Shown: in pieces, positions 45,262-53,109 of the stretch | Layout of the letters: the number at the start of each line of letters is the position of its first letter | Numbering within the stretch: the first letter of the stretch is position 1 | Source: an uncultured Bacteroidales bacterium | GTDB taxonomy: Bacteria; Bacteroidota; Bacteroidia; Bacteroidales; UBA932 | NCBI GenBank assembly: GCA_905234795.1 | Contig: CAJOIQ010000001.1 | Location: 124,001 to 188,000, forward strand | Reading direction: 5' to 3' | Length of the DNA stretch: 64,000 nt | Translations under genes and position numbers: made by a program | The notes under the pieces: model-generated | The model's input: only the letters and a program-made list of their open reading frames with translations | Told to the model about the DNA's origin: nothing | The model's database searches: none

Positions 45262-48189
45262 CTATTTCTGCTTCTTCATGGTGGCGTCGTACATGACGGG
45301 GGTACCGATCATGATGGAAGCGTAGGTACCGATGATGACACCCAGGCACAGGGCCACGGCCAGACCGCGGATGCTCTCACCGCCGAAGATGGCGATAGCG
45401 AGCATAGGCAGGAGGGTGGACACGGAGGTGTTCAAGGTACGGGTGAGGGTGGCGTTCAGAGCGGTGTTCACGGTTTCACGGAAGTCTTCCTTCGGGTGCA
45501 GGCCGCGCTGCTCACGGATACGGTCGAAGATAACCACGTTATCGTTGATGGCGTAACCGATGATGGTGAGGATAGCGGCAATGAACGTCTGGTCCACGTC
45601 CAGGTTGAACGGCAGGATACCGTTGAACAAGGAGAAGAAACCAATCACGATGAGGGCGGTGTGAGCCAGGGACACAACGCCACCGAGACCCCAGGTCCAG
45701 CCCTTGAAGCGGATGGCGATGTAGCCGAAGATCACGAGCAGGGCCAGGAACACAGCGATGAATGCGCTGCGGGTGATGTCGCGGGCGATGGTAGGACCAA
45801 CCTTATCGGAGGAGATGATACCGTTGGGGTTCTCCAGGGTGGAGGTGAAGTCGCTCAGCTGGATGTCCTCGGCGTAGAAAGCCTTGAGGGCATTGAACAG
45901 CAGGCCTTCGATCTCGGCGTCCACGGTGGTGCTTTCCTCGTTGTTCTTGTACTGGGTGGTGATCTTCATCTGGGCGTCTCCACCGAACTGTTTAACCTCT
46001 ACGGAATACTGGTCGATGCCGGCATTCTTGGCAGCTTCCTCGAAGGTGGCTTCCACGGAAGCGCGAACTTCCTCGGCGGTGACGCTCTTGTCGAAGCGCA
46101 CGATGTAGGTACGGCCACCGGTGAAGTCGACACCATAGCTGAAGCCCTTGAAGGAGATGCTCAGGATGGAGATCACGATGAGGGCACCGGAGATGATGTA
46201 GGACCACTTCTTGAGGCCGATGAAGTCCACGTGCGTGTTCTTCAGGATGCCCGCGGTGAGCTTGTTGGACAGAGCCACGGTCTTGCCGGCCTTGATGCGG
46301 TCGTCGAAGATGATGCGGGTCACGAAGATGGAGGTGAGCACGGAAGTGATGATACCGATGATGAGCGTGGTGGCGAAGCCCTGCACAGGACCGGAACCGA
46401 ACACATAGAGGATGATACCGGTGAGGAGGGTGGTTACCTGACCGTCGATGATGGCGCTGTAGGCGTTCTTGTAACCGTCGTGCACGGCCAGGGAGAAGCC
46501 CTTGCCAGCAGCCAGTTCTTCCTTGATGCGCTCATAGATAATCACGTTGGCATCCACAGCCATACCCAGGGTTAACACCAGACCGGCGATACCGGGCAGG
46601 GTGAGGACGGCGCCGAAGCTTACCAGCACGCCGAAGAGCAGCAGCACGTTGCACAGCAGGGCTACGTCGGCGATGAGACCGGCACCCTGGTAGAAGAACA
46701 CCATGTAGATGAGCACCAGGCAGAAGGCGATGAGGAAGGAGATGAGACCGGCCTTGATGGATGCGCTACCCAGGGAAGGACCCACAACCTGCTCCTGGAT
46801 GATGGTGGCAGGGGCGGGGAGCTTACCGGATTTGAGCACGTTGGCCAAGTCCTCGGCTTCCTGGACGTCGAAGTTACCGGTAATCTCGGAGGAGCCGCCG
46901 GTAATGGCGTTATGCACGTTAGGATAGGAATATACCAGACCGTCCAGGACGATGGCAATCTGCTTGCCCACGTTGTCGCTGGTGAGGCGGGCCCAGATGG
47001 AGGCGCCCTCGGCGTTCATGGTCATGGACACGGAAGGGGCACCGTTGCCGCCCTGCTGGGCACCGTTGAAGTTCACACGGGCGTCGGTGACCACACCGCC
47101 GTCCAGGGGAGCCTTGCCGTCTCGGGAGGTAACCTTGATGGCAACCAGTTCGTACAGGTTGTTACCCTTTACGTACTCGCTGGGTTTCACGGTCCACATA
47201 CCGCGGAAACCGGCCGGCAGAACGTCGGTGGCCATGGCCAGGTAACGGTTCACGGTTACGGTATCCACACCGGCGGCGAAGCCCAGGCAGGCGGTGTTCC
47301 AACCGGAAGGGGAGAACACGCGGAACAGGGGATTGGCCACGGCGGTGGAGTCTCCCAGGTTGCCCAGAATCTCGGCCACGCGGGCGTCTACGGCATAGAG
47401 GTCAACCTCGTTGCCTTGGTAGGTGGGCCAGAATTCCAGGGAGGCGGTACCCTGCAGGAGCTTGCGCACACGTTCGGGGTCCTTCACACCGGGCAGTTCG
47501 ATGAGGATCTTGCCGGAGTTGCCCACCTGCTGAATGTTGGGCTGAGTGACACCGAAGCGGTCGATACGGTTACGGAGCACGTTGAAGGAGTTGTCAACGG
47601 CGCTCTTGGCCTCCTGACGGATAACGTTGATCACCTGGGCGTTGGTGGCGTCGTTGGACACTTTGTCGCGCAGCTCATAGGTGGCGAAGACCTCGGCCAG
47701 ACGACGCTGGGGGGCTACCTGCTCCCAAGCATCGGCGAACAGGCCGATGAAGTCGGCGCTGGAGTTCACGTTATTGGCCTTGGCCTGGGCAAGAGCGGCC
47801 ACGAAGTCCGGGTCCGTGCTGTTGCCGGACAGGGCCTTCACCAGGTCTTCCAGCTGAACCTGCAGCATGACGTTCATACCGCCCTTCAGGTCCAGACCCA
47901 GGTTGATTTCCTTTTCCTTGACGCTCTTGAAGGAGTATCCCAGGAACACTTTTTCGTTGTTGATAGAGTCTACATAGGCTCTGTTACGGATGGCCGCCAC
48001 GGAGTCCTGTACGAATTCACGGACATCGGCGGCAACATTGTTTGATTCTACAAACTGCAGGGCCTGCTCCTGGGCATACTTGGCAGCTTTGTTTTCCTGG
48101 ATACGGGTAATGGCCGTGAAGGAAAGCTGCCAGATGCTGGCGATGGCCAGGCAGATGGCTACGAATCTGATCCAACCTTTACTTTGCAT
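45262..48189 (-). CDS. secDF: Fused protein translocase subunit SecDF
   Basis: A 975-residue SecD-SecF fusion that uses the proton gradient to pull secreted proteins through SecYEG. SecD half: LGLDLKGGMNVMLQV near residue 100, a long periplasmic domain, FRVTQPNIQQ-type P1 region (RNRIDRFGVTQPNIQQVG), then TLGMAVDANVIIYERIKEEL. SecF half: GVDFTGGRTYIVRFD, IGYAINDNVVIFDRIREQRG. Twelve TM helices are expected. Fusion is the rule in Bacteroidota. Confidence 0.97.
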   Translation of the reverse strand: MQSKGWIRFVAICLAIASIWQLSFTAITRIQENKAAKYAQEQALQFVESNNVAADVREFVQDSVAAIRNRAYVDSINNEKVFLGYSFKSVKEKEINLGLDLKGGMNVMLQVQLEDLVKALSGNSTDPDFVAALAQAKANNVNSSADFIGLFADAWEQVAPQRRLAEVFATYELRDKVSNDATNAQVINVIRQEAKSAVDNSFNVLRNRIDRFGVTQPNIQQVGNSGKILIELPGVKDPERVRKLLQGTASLEFWPTYQGNEVDLYAVDARVAEILGNLGDSTAVANPLFRVFSPSGWNTACLGFAAGVDTVTVNRYLAMATDVLPAGFRGMWTVKPSEYVKGNNLYELVAIKVTSRDGKAPLDGGVVTDARVNFNGAQQGGNGAPSVSMTMNAEGASIWARLTSDNVGKQIAIVLDGLVYSYPNVHNAITGGSSEITGNFDVQEAEDLANVLKSGKLPAPATIIQEQVVGPSLGSASIKAGLISFLIAFCLVLIYMVFFYQGAGLIADVALLCNVLLLFGVLVSFGAVLTLPGIAGLVLTLGMAVDANVIIYERIKEELAAGKGFSLAVHDGYKNAYSAIIDGQVTTLLTGIILYVFGSGPVQGFATTLIIGIITSVLTSIFVTRIIFDDRIKAGKTVALSNKLTAGILKNTHVDFIGLKKWSYIISGALIVISILSISFKGFSYGVDFTGGRTYIVRFDKSVTAEEVRASVEATFEEAAKNAGIDQYSVEVKQFGGDAQMKITTQYKNNEESTTVDAEIEGLLFNALKAFYAEDIQLSDFTSTLENPNGIISSDKVGPTIARDITRSAFIAVFLALLVIFGYIAIRFKGWTWGLGGVVSLAHTALIVIGFFSLFNGILPFNLDVDQTFIAAILTIIGYAINDNVVIFDRIREQRGLHPKEDFRETVNTALNATLTRTLNTSVSTLLPMLAIAIFGGESIRGLAVALCLGVIIGTYASIMIGTPVMYDATMKKQK

Positions 48190-48263
48190 TTTTTTGTATT
48201 GTTTAAATTATAATTTTCTCCTGTTTGCCGAGGCGTAAAGGGACACCTCTGCAAATTAGCTTG

Positions 48264-48271
48264 CAAAGTTA
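48264..48271 (-). promoter_or_regulatory. secDF -7 promoter element
   Basis: TAACTTTG on the minus strand with a TTG about 20 bases upstream (48292-48294). The leader is about 70 bases. Confidence 0.5.
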
Positions 48272-48298
48272 AGGCTTTTTTTGGAGATAAGCAATAGC

Positions 48299-49072
48299 TT
48301 ATAGGCGTTCGATATCGGCCCAGCCGAAGCGGGCAGGATACAGCCAGGCGCGGTCCGTGTGCTCCATGACGCCATAGTCCAGGGAAACCTTGGGACATTC
48401 GGCATAGGCGCGCTCGATGAATGCGGGGTCCTGGATGTTCTGCCGCCATCCGCGGAAGAGTTCCGTGACCTCGGGCACATATTTCTCCATCTCGGCGGCG
48501 ATGGTGGAGGCTTTCCACAGGAAGATACCGCTGTTCCAGAAGAACTCCCCGGTGCGCACAAAAACGTCGGCAAGCTCCACCGAGGGCTTCTCCGTGAAGG
48601 TTTTCACCTGCAGCGGACCAGCCATCAGATGGGCGTTCCGGCCCTCTTTCACCTGGATGTAGCCGAAGTTGATATCGGGAGTTTTGGGAACGATTCCCAG
48701 GGTCATGAGGACGTCATTTTCCTCCACGTAGGCAAAAGCCTCGTTGAGGGTGGTGGCAAACAGGTCCTCGTCACGGATGACCAGGTCCCAGGGGGTGGCC
48801 ACAATCACGGCGTCGGGGTCCCGCTGCAGCAGGGTATAGGCCGCCAGGGCCATGCAGGGCGCCGTTTTTCGGGCCGATGGCTCCAGCAGCAGGTTCTGGG
48901 GAGCCAACTCCGGCAGCTCCCGGCGGGCATCGGCGGCAAAGGCCGCCAGGGTGACCACCAGGATGTTCTGGGCGGGTACCACCTGCAGGAATCTTTCGTA
49001 TGTGTTCCGGAACTGTTTGGAAGAGCCCGCTCCGTCGGCCATTATTACACAATATCTGTGCGTTTGATCCAT
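48299..49072 (-). CDS. Degenerate mannose-1-phosphate guanylyltransferase-like protein
   Basis: A 257-residue homologue of GDP-mannose pyrophosphorylase. Matching blocks are LLLEPSARKTAPCMALAAY, LMTLGIVPKTPDINFGYIQV, VKTFTEKPSVELADVFV, GEFFWNSGIFLWKASTI and LDYGVMEHTDRAWLYPARFGWADI. However, the nucleotide-binding signature GGxGxRxWPxSR..PKQ has shrunk to ADGAGSSKQ, the metal-binding PSDH is TPWD, and the protein stops just after FGWADIERL where relatives continue for about 100 residues. The frame is otherwise open. It is likely inactive as a nucleotidyltransferase: a pseudoenzyme or an early pseudogene. It is the last gene after mutS2 and yraN. Confidence 0.8.
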   Translation of the reverse strand: MDQTHRYCVIMADGAGSSKQFRNTYERFLQVVPAQNILVVTLAAFAADARRELPELAPQNLLLEPSARKTAPCMALAAYTLLQRDPDAVIVATPWDLVIRDEDLFATTLNEAFAYVEENDVLMTLGIVPKTPDINFGYIQVKEGRNAHLMAGPLQVKTFTEKPSVELADVFVRTGEFFWNSGIFLWKASTIAAEMEKYVPEVTELFRGWRQNIQDPAFIERAYAECPKVSLDYGVMEHTDRAWLYPARFGWADIERL

Positions 49073-49089
49073 GATAGGTTATGTGGTTA

Positions 49090-49464
49090 TCAGATGTACA
49101 TAGGGATCCATGCCTGAGGGAAGTAGCGAACTACGGTTTCGGACGGTTTGAACATCACCGATACAATGTCGAAGAACACTTCCCGGCCCATTAGATGCTC
49201 CTTGTTCAGGTACTGCAGGGCGGCGGCGCAGATGCGTTTCTGCTTCACCTTGTTCACTTGGTCGGCCAGGGTGGCGGTGACGGGGGCGGTGCGCGCCTTC
49301 ACTTCCACAAAGTGCAGTCCGTCTTCGGCTTCCGTAATGATGTCCAGCTCCAGATGGCCGGCGCGCCAGTTGCGCTCCAGGATCTGATGTCCCCGGGAAC
49401 GCAGGAAGTCACAGGCAATCTCTTCCCCTTCCTGTCCTATTTTACTGGTTCTGAGAACGTTCAT
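49090..49464 (-). CDS. YraN/UPF0102-family nuclease-like protein
   Basis: A 124-residue protein with the endonuclease-like pattern GQEGEEIACDFLRSRGHQILERNWRAGHLELDIITEAEDGLHFVEVKAR (Glu, Asp, and ExK). The family has the restriction-endonuclease-like fold; its biological role is unsettled. I use the ATG at 49464 (MNVLRTSKIG), 10 bases after the mutS2 stop; an ATG at 49482 would overlap mutS2. Confidence 0.9.
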   Translation of the reverse strand: MNVLRTSKIGQEGEEIACDFLRSRGHQILERNWRAGHLELDIITEAEDGLHFVEVKARTAPVTATLADQVNKVKQKRICAAALQYLNKEHLMGREVFFDIVSVMFKPSETVVRYFPQAWIPMYI

Positions 49465-49474
49465 TGGTTTAGTC

Positions 49475-51988
49475 TTAGTCAAATTTTACTACCGTTACGC
49501 CAGCGCCGCCAAACTGCACGTGTTCGTCGGTGGCCGACGTTACTCCAGGCACCGTGCGTACGTATTTCTGGATTTCTTCCCGCAGGGCGCCTGTTCCTTT
49601 CCCGTGCAAAATCCGTACCGATGGAACACCCAGCATGATGGCATCGTCAATATATTTCATCACAATTTCCAGGGCGTCGTTCACGCGTTCTCCCCGCACG
49701 TCCAGTTCCAGTTTGAAACGGGCTTTCCGTTCCGTCATGGCGGAGTCGTAAACCTGGCGCGGTTTGGTGTCGGGCGCCTTGGCCACGGCCTTGAATTCGT
49801 TGGCCGTAATGCGTTCTACGCGGTCCAGGGGCAGTTTGGTGACCACGCTGCCCACTACCACGCTCACCGCCTTAGTGCTCACTTTGGACACTTCACCCAC
49901 CATACCGTTGCTCATGATGCGCACTTTTTCTCCCACCTTGAGGGGAGCGGTGCGGAAGGCGGCCATCTTCTGGGCCTCGGCCTCCTCCTGCTCCATCTGA
50001 CGGATGGTCTCGCCGTCGGCGCGTTTGCGTTTGCGGGCTTTTTCGCGCTCCTTGCGTTCCTTGACGGTCTGGAGTTTCTTGTCGATATAGGCGTCGCGCT
50101 TGCCGCGGCTGTCGGCCAGGGCGCCCAGGAATCCCTGAAGCTCGGCCCGGGCCTCCTTGGTCTGCTCTTTGTCGGCCTGCGCCTCCCGGATGGTGCGGAT
50201 GGTGCTTTCCACGCGTTTGTTGGCGTCACGTACGATCTTTTCGGCCTCGGCGCGGGCTTCGTCCAGGATGCGGCGGCGCATCTCCTTGATTTCCTCCAGC
50301 TCTTTCTGGTAGCGGTCCGTGAGGCCCTCCAGCGTTTTGTCGGTGGCCTTGATGCGTGTGAGTTTCTCGTCCAGCTGCCGGCGGCTTTTGGCAATCTTGC
50401 GCAGATTGCGTTCTATGCCCACGAACTGTTCTCCGGCCCTTTCCTCGGCGTCGTGCACCAGGGGTTCCGGCAGGCCCATCTTGCGGGCCAGCTCAAAGGC
50501 GAAGGAGGAACCCGGCAGACCGATTTCCAGTTGGAAAAGGGGCGCCACCGTGGCGGCGTCAAACTGCATGGCACCGTTCACCACGCCGGTTTCGGCGCCG
50601 GATGCGTACAGTTTGAGGTTGGTATAGTGGGTGGTGATGACACCGTAGGCTCCGCGGGCGTCCAGCTCGTGCAGGATAGCTTCGGCAATGGCGCCGCCCG
50701 CCGCAGGCTCTGTTCCGGAGCCGAACTCGTCGATGAGGATGAGGGTGCGGGCGTCGGCCACGGAGAGCATGGCCTTCATGTCCGTGAGGAAGGAGCTGTA
50801 GGTAGAGAGGTCGTTTTCCAGGGATTGGTCGTCTCCGATGGAGACCATAATGCGGTCAAAAACAGGAAGTTCCGAGGTCTCGGATGTGGGAATGAGCATG
50901 CCCCACTGGAACATGTACTGCAGCAGGCCCACGGTTTTCAGGCACACGCTCTTACCGCCTGCGTTGGGGCCGGAAATGAGCAGGATGCGTTTCTCGGGGG
51001 TGAGCGTCACCGTGAGGGGGACGATGGCCTTTTTCTCCTTGCGGAGGGATTTCTCCAGCAGGGGATGGCGGGCCTTCCGGAGGTCCAGCCTTCCGTCCTG
51101 GGAAACCACCGGCATGCCCGCGATATAGTCCAGGGCCACCTGGGCCTTGGCCATATTGAAATCCAACTCTCCCACAAAAGTGGCACCGGCAATGAGTTCG
51201 TCCACAAAGGGGCGCAGGAATTCGGCAAACTCGTACAGGATGCGGGCAATCTCCCGGGTCTCGGCAAAGTGGAGCTCGGCAATCTCGTTCTGCAGGGCAA
51301 CAATCTCCCCGGGTTCCATGAAGGTTGTCTTGCCCGTGGCGCTCTCGTCGTACATGAAGCCCTGGAACTGGCGTTTTTTGGCCGATGTCACCGGAATGAG
51401 CATCTTGCCGTCTCGGATGACCACGCTGGCGTCGGCCTCGGCCACACCGTCCTGCTGCGCCTGCCTCAGGATGGCATTCATGCGCTTGGAGACGTTGATT
51501 TCCTTCTCCTTGATACTGCGGCGGATCTTGTACAGTTCTTCGGACGCGGTGTCCTTGATTTCACCGTGGCGGTCCAGGATGGCGTCTATGCGGCGGATGA
51601 CTTCGGCGGGCGCGTTGATGCCGGCCGCCAGGTGCTGCAAGTTGGGGTAAATGCCTTCCTTGACTGTATGGAAAAAGTGCAGGGCCTTGCGCAGCGTGTC
51701 CAGCAGGGTGCGTAGCTTGCCCAGCGAAAGCAGGTCGATGGATGCGTTTTTGCCGATGGGCTCCAGGAAGGGAATAGCGTCGATATAGCCGGAAGTAGGG
51801 AAACTGTCCTCGAACATGAGGATGAGGCGCATTTCGTCGGCCAGCAAATGGCGGCGGTGGATTTCGGCGCCGTTGGTGCAGAACTCTTCTTCGGCCACGC
51901 GGTTCACCGCATAGTCCGTGGAGCATCGGCCCTGAATGGCCGCCCGCACTTTGTCAAAGCCCAGTTTCGCTTCCAGCCTGCCGTCCAT
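49475..51988 (-). CDS. mutS2: Endonuclease MutS2
   Basis: An 837-residue MutS2, lacking mismatch-recognition domains. It acts on recombination intermediates and collided ribosomes in studied species. The ATPase has Walker A SGPNAGGKSVCLKT, Walker B LILIDEFGSGTEP and the ITTHYTNLK switch. A long coiled-coil/KOW-like linker (about 510-740) precedes the C-terminal Smr nuclease domain (LDVRGERVNDALEIVMKYIDDAIMLGVPSVRILHGKGTGALRE). It begins one base after the cdaA stop. Confidence 0.96.
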   Translation of the reverse strand: MDGRLEAKLGFDKVRAAIQGRCSTDYAVNRVAEEEFCTNGAEIHRRHLLADEMRLILMFEDSFPTSGYIDAIPFLEPIGKNASIDLLSLGKLRTLLDTLRKALHFFHTVKEGIYPNLQHLAAGINAPAEVIRRIDAILDRHGEIKDTASEELYKIRRSIKEKEINVSKRMNAILRQAQQDGVAEADASVVIRDGKMLIPVTSAKKRQFQGFMYDESATGKTTFMEPGEIVALQNEIAELHFAETREIARILYEFAEFLRPFVDELIAGATFVGELDFNMAKAQVALDYIAGMPVVSQDGRLDLRKARHPLLEKSLRKEKKAIVPLTVTLTPEKRILLISGPNAGGKSVCLKTVGLLQYMFQWGMLIPTSETSELPVFDRIMVSIGDDQSLENDLSTYSSFLTDMKAMLSVADARTLILIDEFGSGTEPAAGGAIAEAILHELDARGAYGVITTHYTNLKLYASGAETGVVNGAMQFDAATVAPLFQLEIGLPGSSFAFELARKMGLPEPLVHDAEERAGEQFVGIERNLRKIAKSRRQLDEKLTRIKATDKTLEGLTDRYQKELEEIKEMRRRILDEARAEAEKIVRDANKRVESTIRTIREAQADKEQTKEARAELQGFLGALADSRGKRDAYIDKKLQTVKERKEREKARKRKRADGETIRQMEQEEAEAQKMAAFRTAPLKVGEKVRIMSNGMVGEVSKVSTKAVSVVVGSVVTKLPLDRVERITANEFKAVAKAPDTKPRQVYDSAMTERKARFKLELDVRGERVNDALEIVMKYIDDAIMLGVPSVRILHGKGTGALREEIQKYVRTVPGVTSATDEHVQFGGAGVTVVKFD

Positions 51989-51989
51989 C

Positions 51990-52808
51990 CTACTTCTCTC
52001 CTTCCTGAGTCATCATGGAGCCCAGCAGTTGCCGCAGCTCTTTTACGTCGTTTACGGTCTGGATTTCTCCTCCCCGCACAAAGCTCACGTTGCCGGTTTG
52101 TTCGCTCACCACCAGGACATCGGCATCGGTGTCTTCCGTGAGGCCGATGGCGGCGCGGTGCCGCATGCCGTAGTGGGCGGGAATGTCCGTGCGGTTGGTC
52201 ATGGGCAGCTGGCAGCGCGCGGCGGCGATGTGGTCTCCCACAATGATCATGGCGCCGTCGTGCAAGGGGGAATTCTTGAAGAAAATATTCATGATGAGGC
52301 GCCGGTTGATGTCGGCCTCAAAGCGGTCTCCGGTGCTCATGTAGTCTTCCATGGAGCTCTTGTGCTGCAGCACGATGAGTGCGCCGGTTTTCTCGGCCGA
52401 CATGGTCCGCACGGCCTCGACCAGTTCCTCGGCGCTCTTGGAACCCATCTTTTCCTCCTTGATGCCCAGCAGACGGTTGAACAGCTGGCCGGTGCGGCGT
52501 GTGAGGCCGCTCCTCACCGCCACCCGGTTGAGCATGTGGCGGATTTCGGGCTGGAAAAGGATGATGAGGGCCAGTACGCCCACATCCAGCAGGGTGTTCA
52601 GCAGCACCGTCATCATGCGCATGTTCAGGGCAGTGACCACCGCCTGGATGATGAGCAGGAATACCAGCACCAGCACGATGTTCAGCACGGTGGAATCTCC
52701 CCGGATGCTCCTGATAAGGAAAAAGATGAGCGTGGCCACCATCAGGATGTCCAGGACATCGGCCCAGCCGAAGCTGAGGAAACCGAATATGGTGAGCACA
52801 CGCATCAT
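51990..52808 (-). CDS. cdaA: Diadenylate cyclase CdaA
   Basis: CdaA makes c-di-AMP from two ATP. The 272-residue protein has three N-terminal TM segments (VLDILMVATLIFFLI, VLNIVLVLVFLLIIQAVVTAL, LLDVGVLALIILF) and a DAC domain with DGAMII and RHRAAIGLTEDTDADVLVVSEQTG. The usual cdaR regulator is not next to it. mutS2 follows directly downstream. Confidence 0.95.
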   Translation of the reverse strand: MMRVLTIFGFLSFGWADVLDILMVATLIFFLIRSIRGDSTVLNIVLVLVFLLIIQAVVTALNMRMMTVLLNTLLDVGVLALIILFQPEIRHMLNRVAVRSGLTRRTGQLFNRLLGIKEEKMGSKSAEELVEAVRTMSAEKTGALIVLQHKSSMEDYMSTGDRFEADINRRLIMNIFFKNSPLHDGAMIIVGDHIAAARCQLPMTNRTDIPAHYGMRHRAAIGLTEDTDADVLVVSEQTGNVSFVRGGEIQTVNDVKELRQLLGSMMTQEGEK

Positions 52809-52856
52809 AGCTCACAAAGATACTACTTTTTCCGGAAATGCGCACTTGTCCGTGCT

Positions 52857-53050
52857 CTGTGGCGCAGGTTCTGGCCTTCTGTGGCGCAGGCTCCGGCCCT
52901 AGGTGGTACTAGTTCCCATATCAAACGGCGCAAGCTCCAAAATAATGCCGGAGCCTGCACCGTATTTCTGCATTCTGTGCGTTCCAGTGGCGCTAGCTCC
53001 CGCCCTAAAATCAAGCTAGTTCCACTTGATGGGGGAGCCTGCACCAGTTT
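52857..53050. repeat. Cluster of degenerate GCGCnnGCTCC repeats in the cdaA-thrA gap
   Basis: Within the 300-base gene-free gap, related units recur: GTGGCGCAGGTTCTGGCC (about 52859), GTGGCGCAGGCTCCGGCC (52881), GGCGCAAGCTCC (about 52927) and GTGGCGCTAGCTCCCGCC (about 52987), plus CTAGTTCC after the second and fourth. GGCGCAGGCTCCGGC (52883-52897) is inverted at 52947-52961 (GCCGGAGCCTGCACC). GGAGCCTGCACC recurs at 53034-53045. This looks like two tandem copies of a palindromic element about 100 bases long. No coding frame fits. Confidence 0.65.
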
Positions 53051-53060
53051 ATTTCCCTCG

Positions 53061-53092
53061 TTTGGTGGAAAAGGAGGGTTTTTGTACCTTTG
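53061..53092 (+). promoter_or_regulatory. thrA promoter (-33 and -7)
   Basis: TTTG at 53061-53064 and TACCTTTG at 53085-53092 with a 20-base spacer, 17 bases before the ATG at 53110. Confidence 0.7.
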
Positions 53093-53109
53093 TCATAGAA
53101 TTATATAGT

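Noticed and set aside
52857..53050. CRISPR array in the cdaA-thrA gap
   Set aside because: Repeats are degenerate, irregularly spaced and partly inverted; no constant repeat-spacer pattern and no cas genes.
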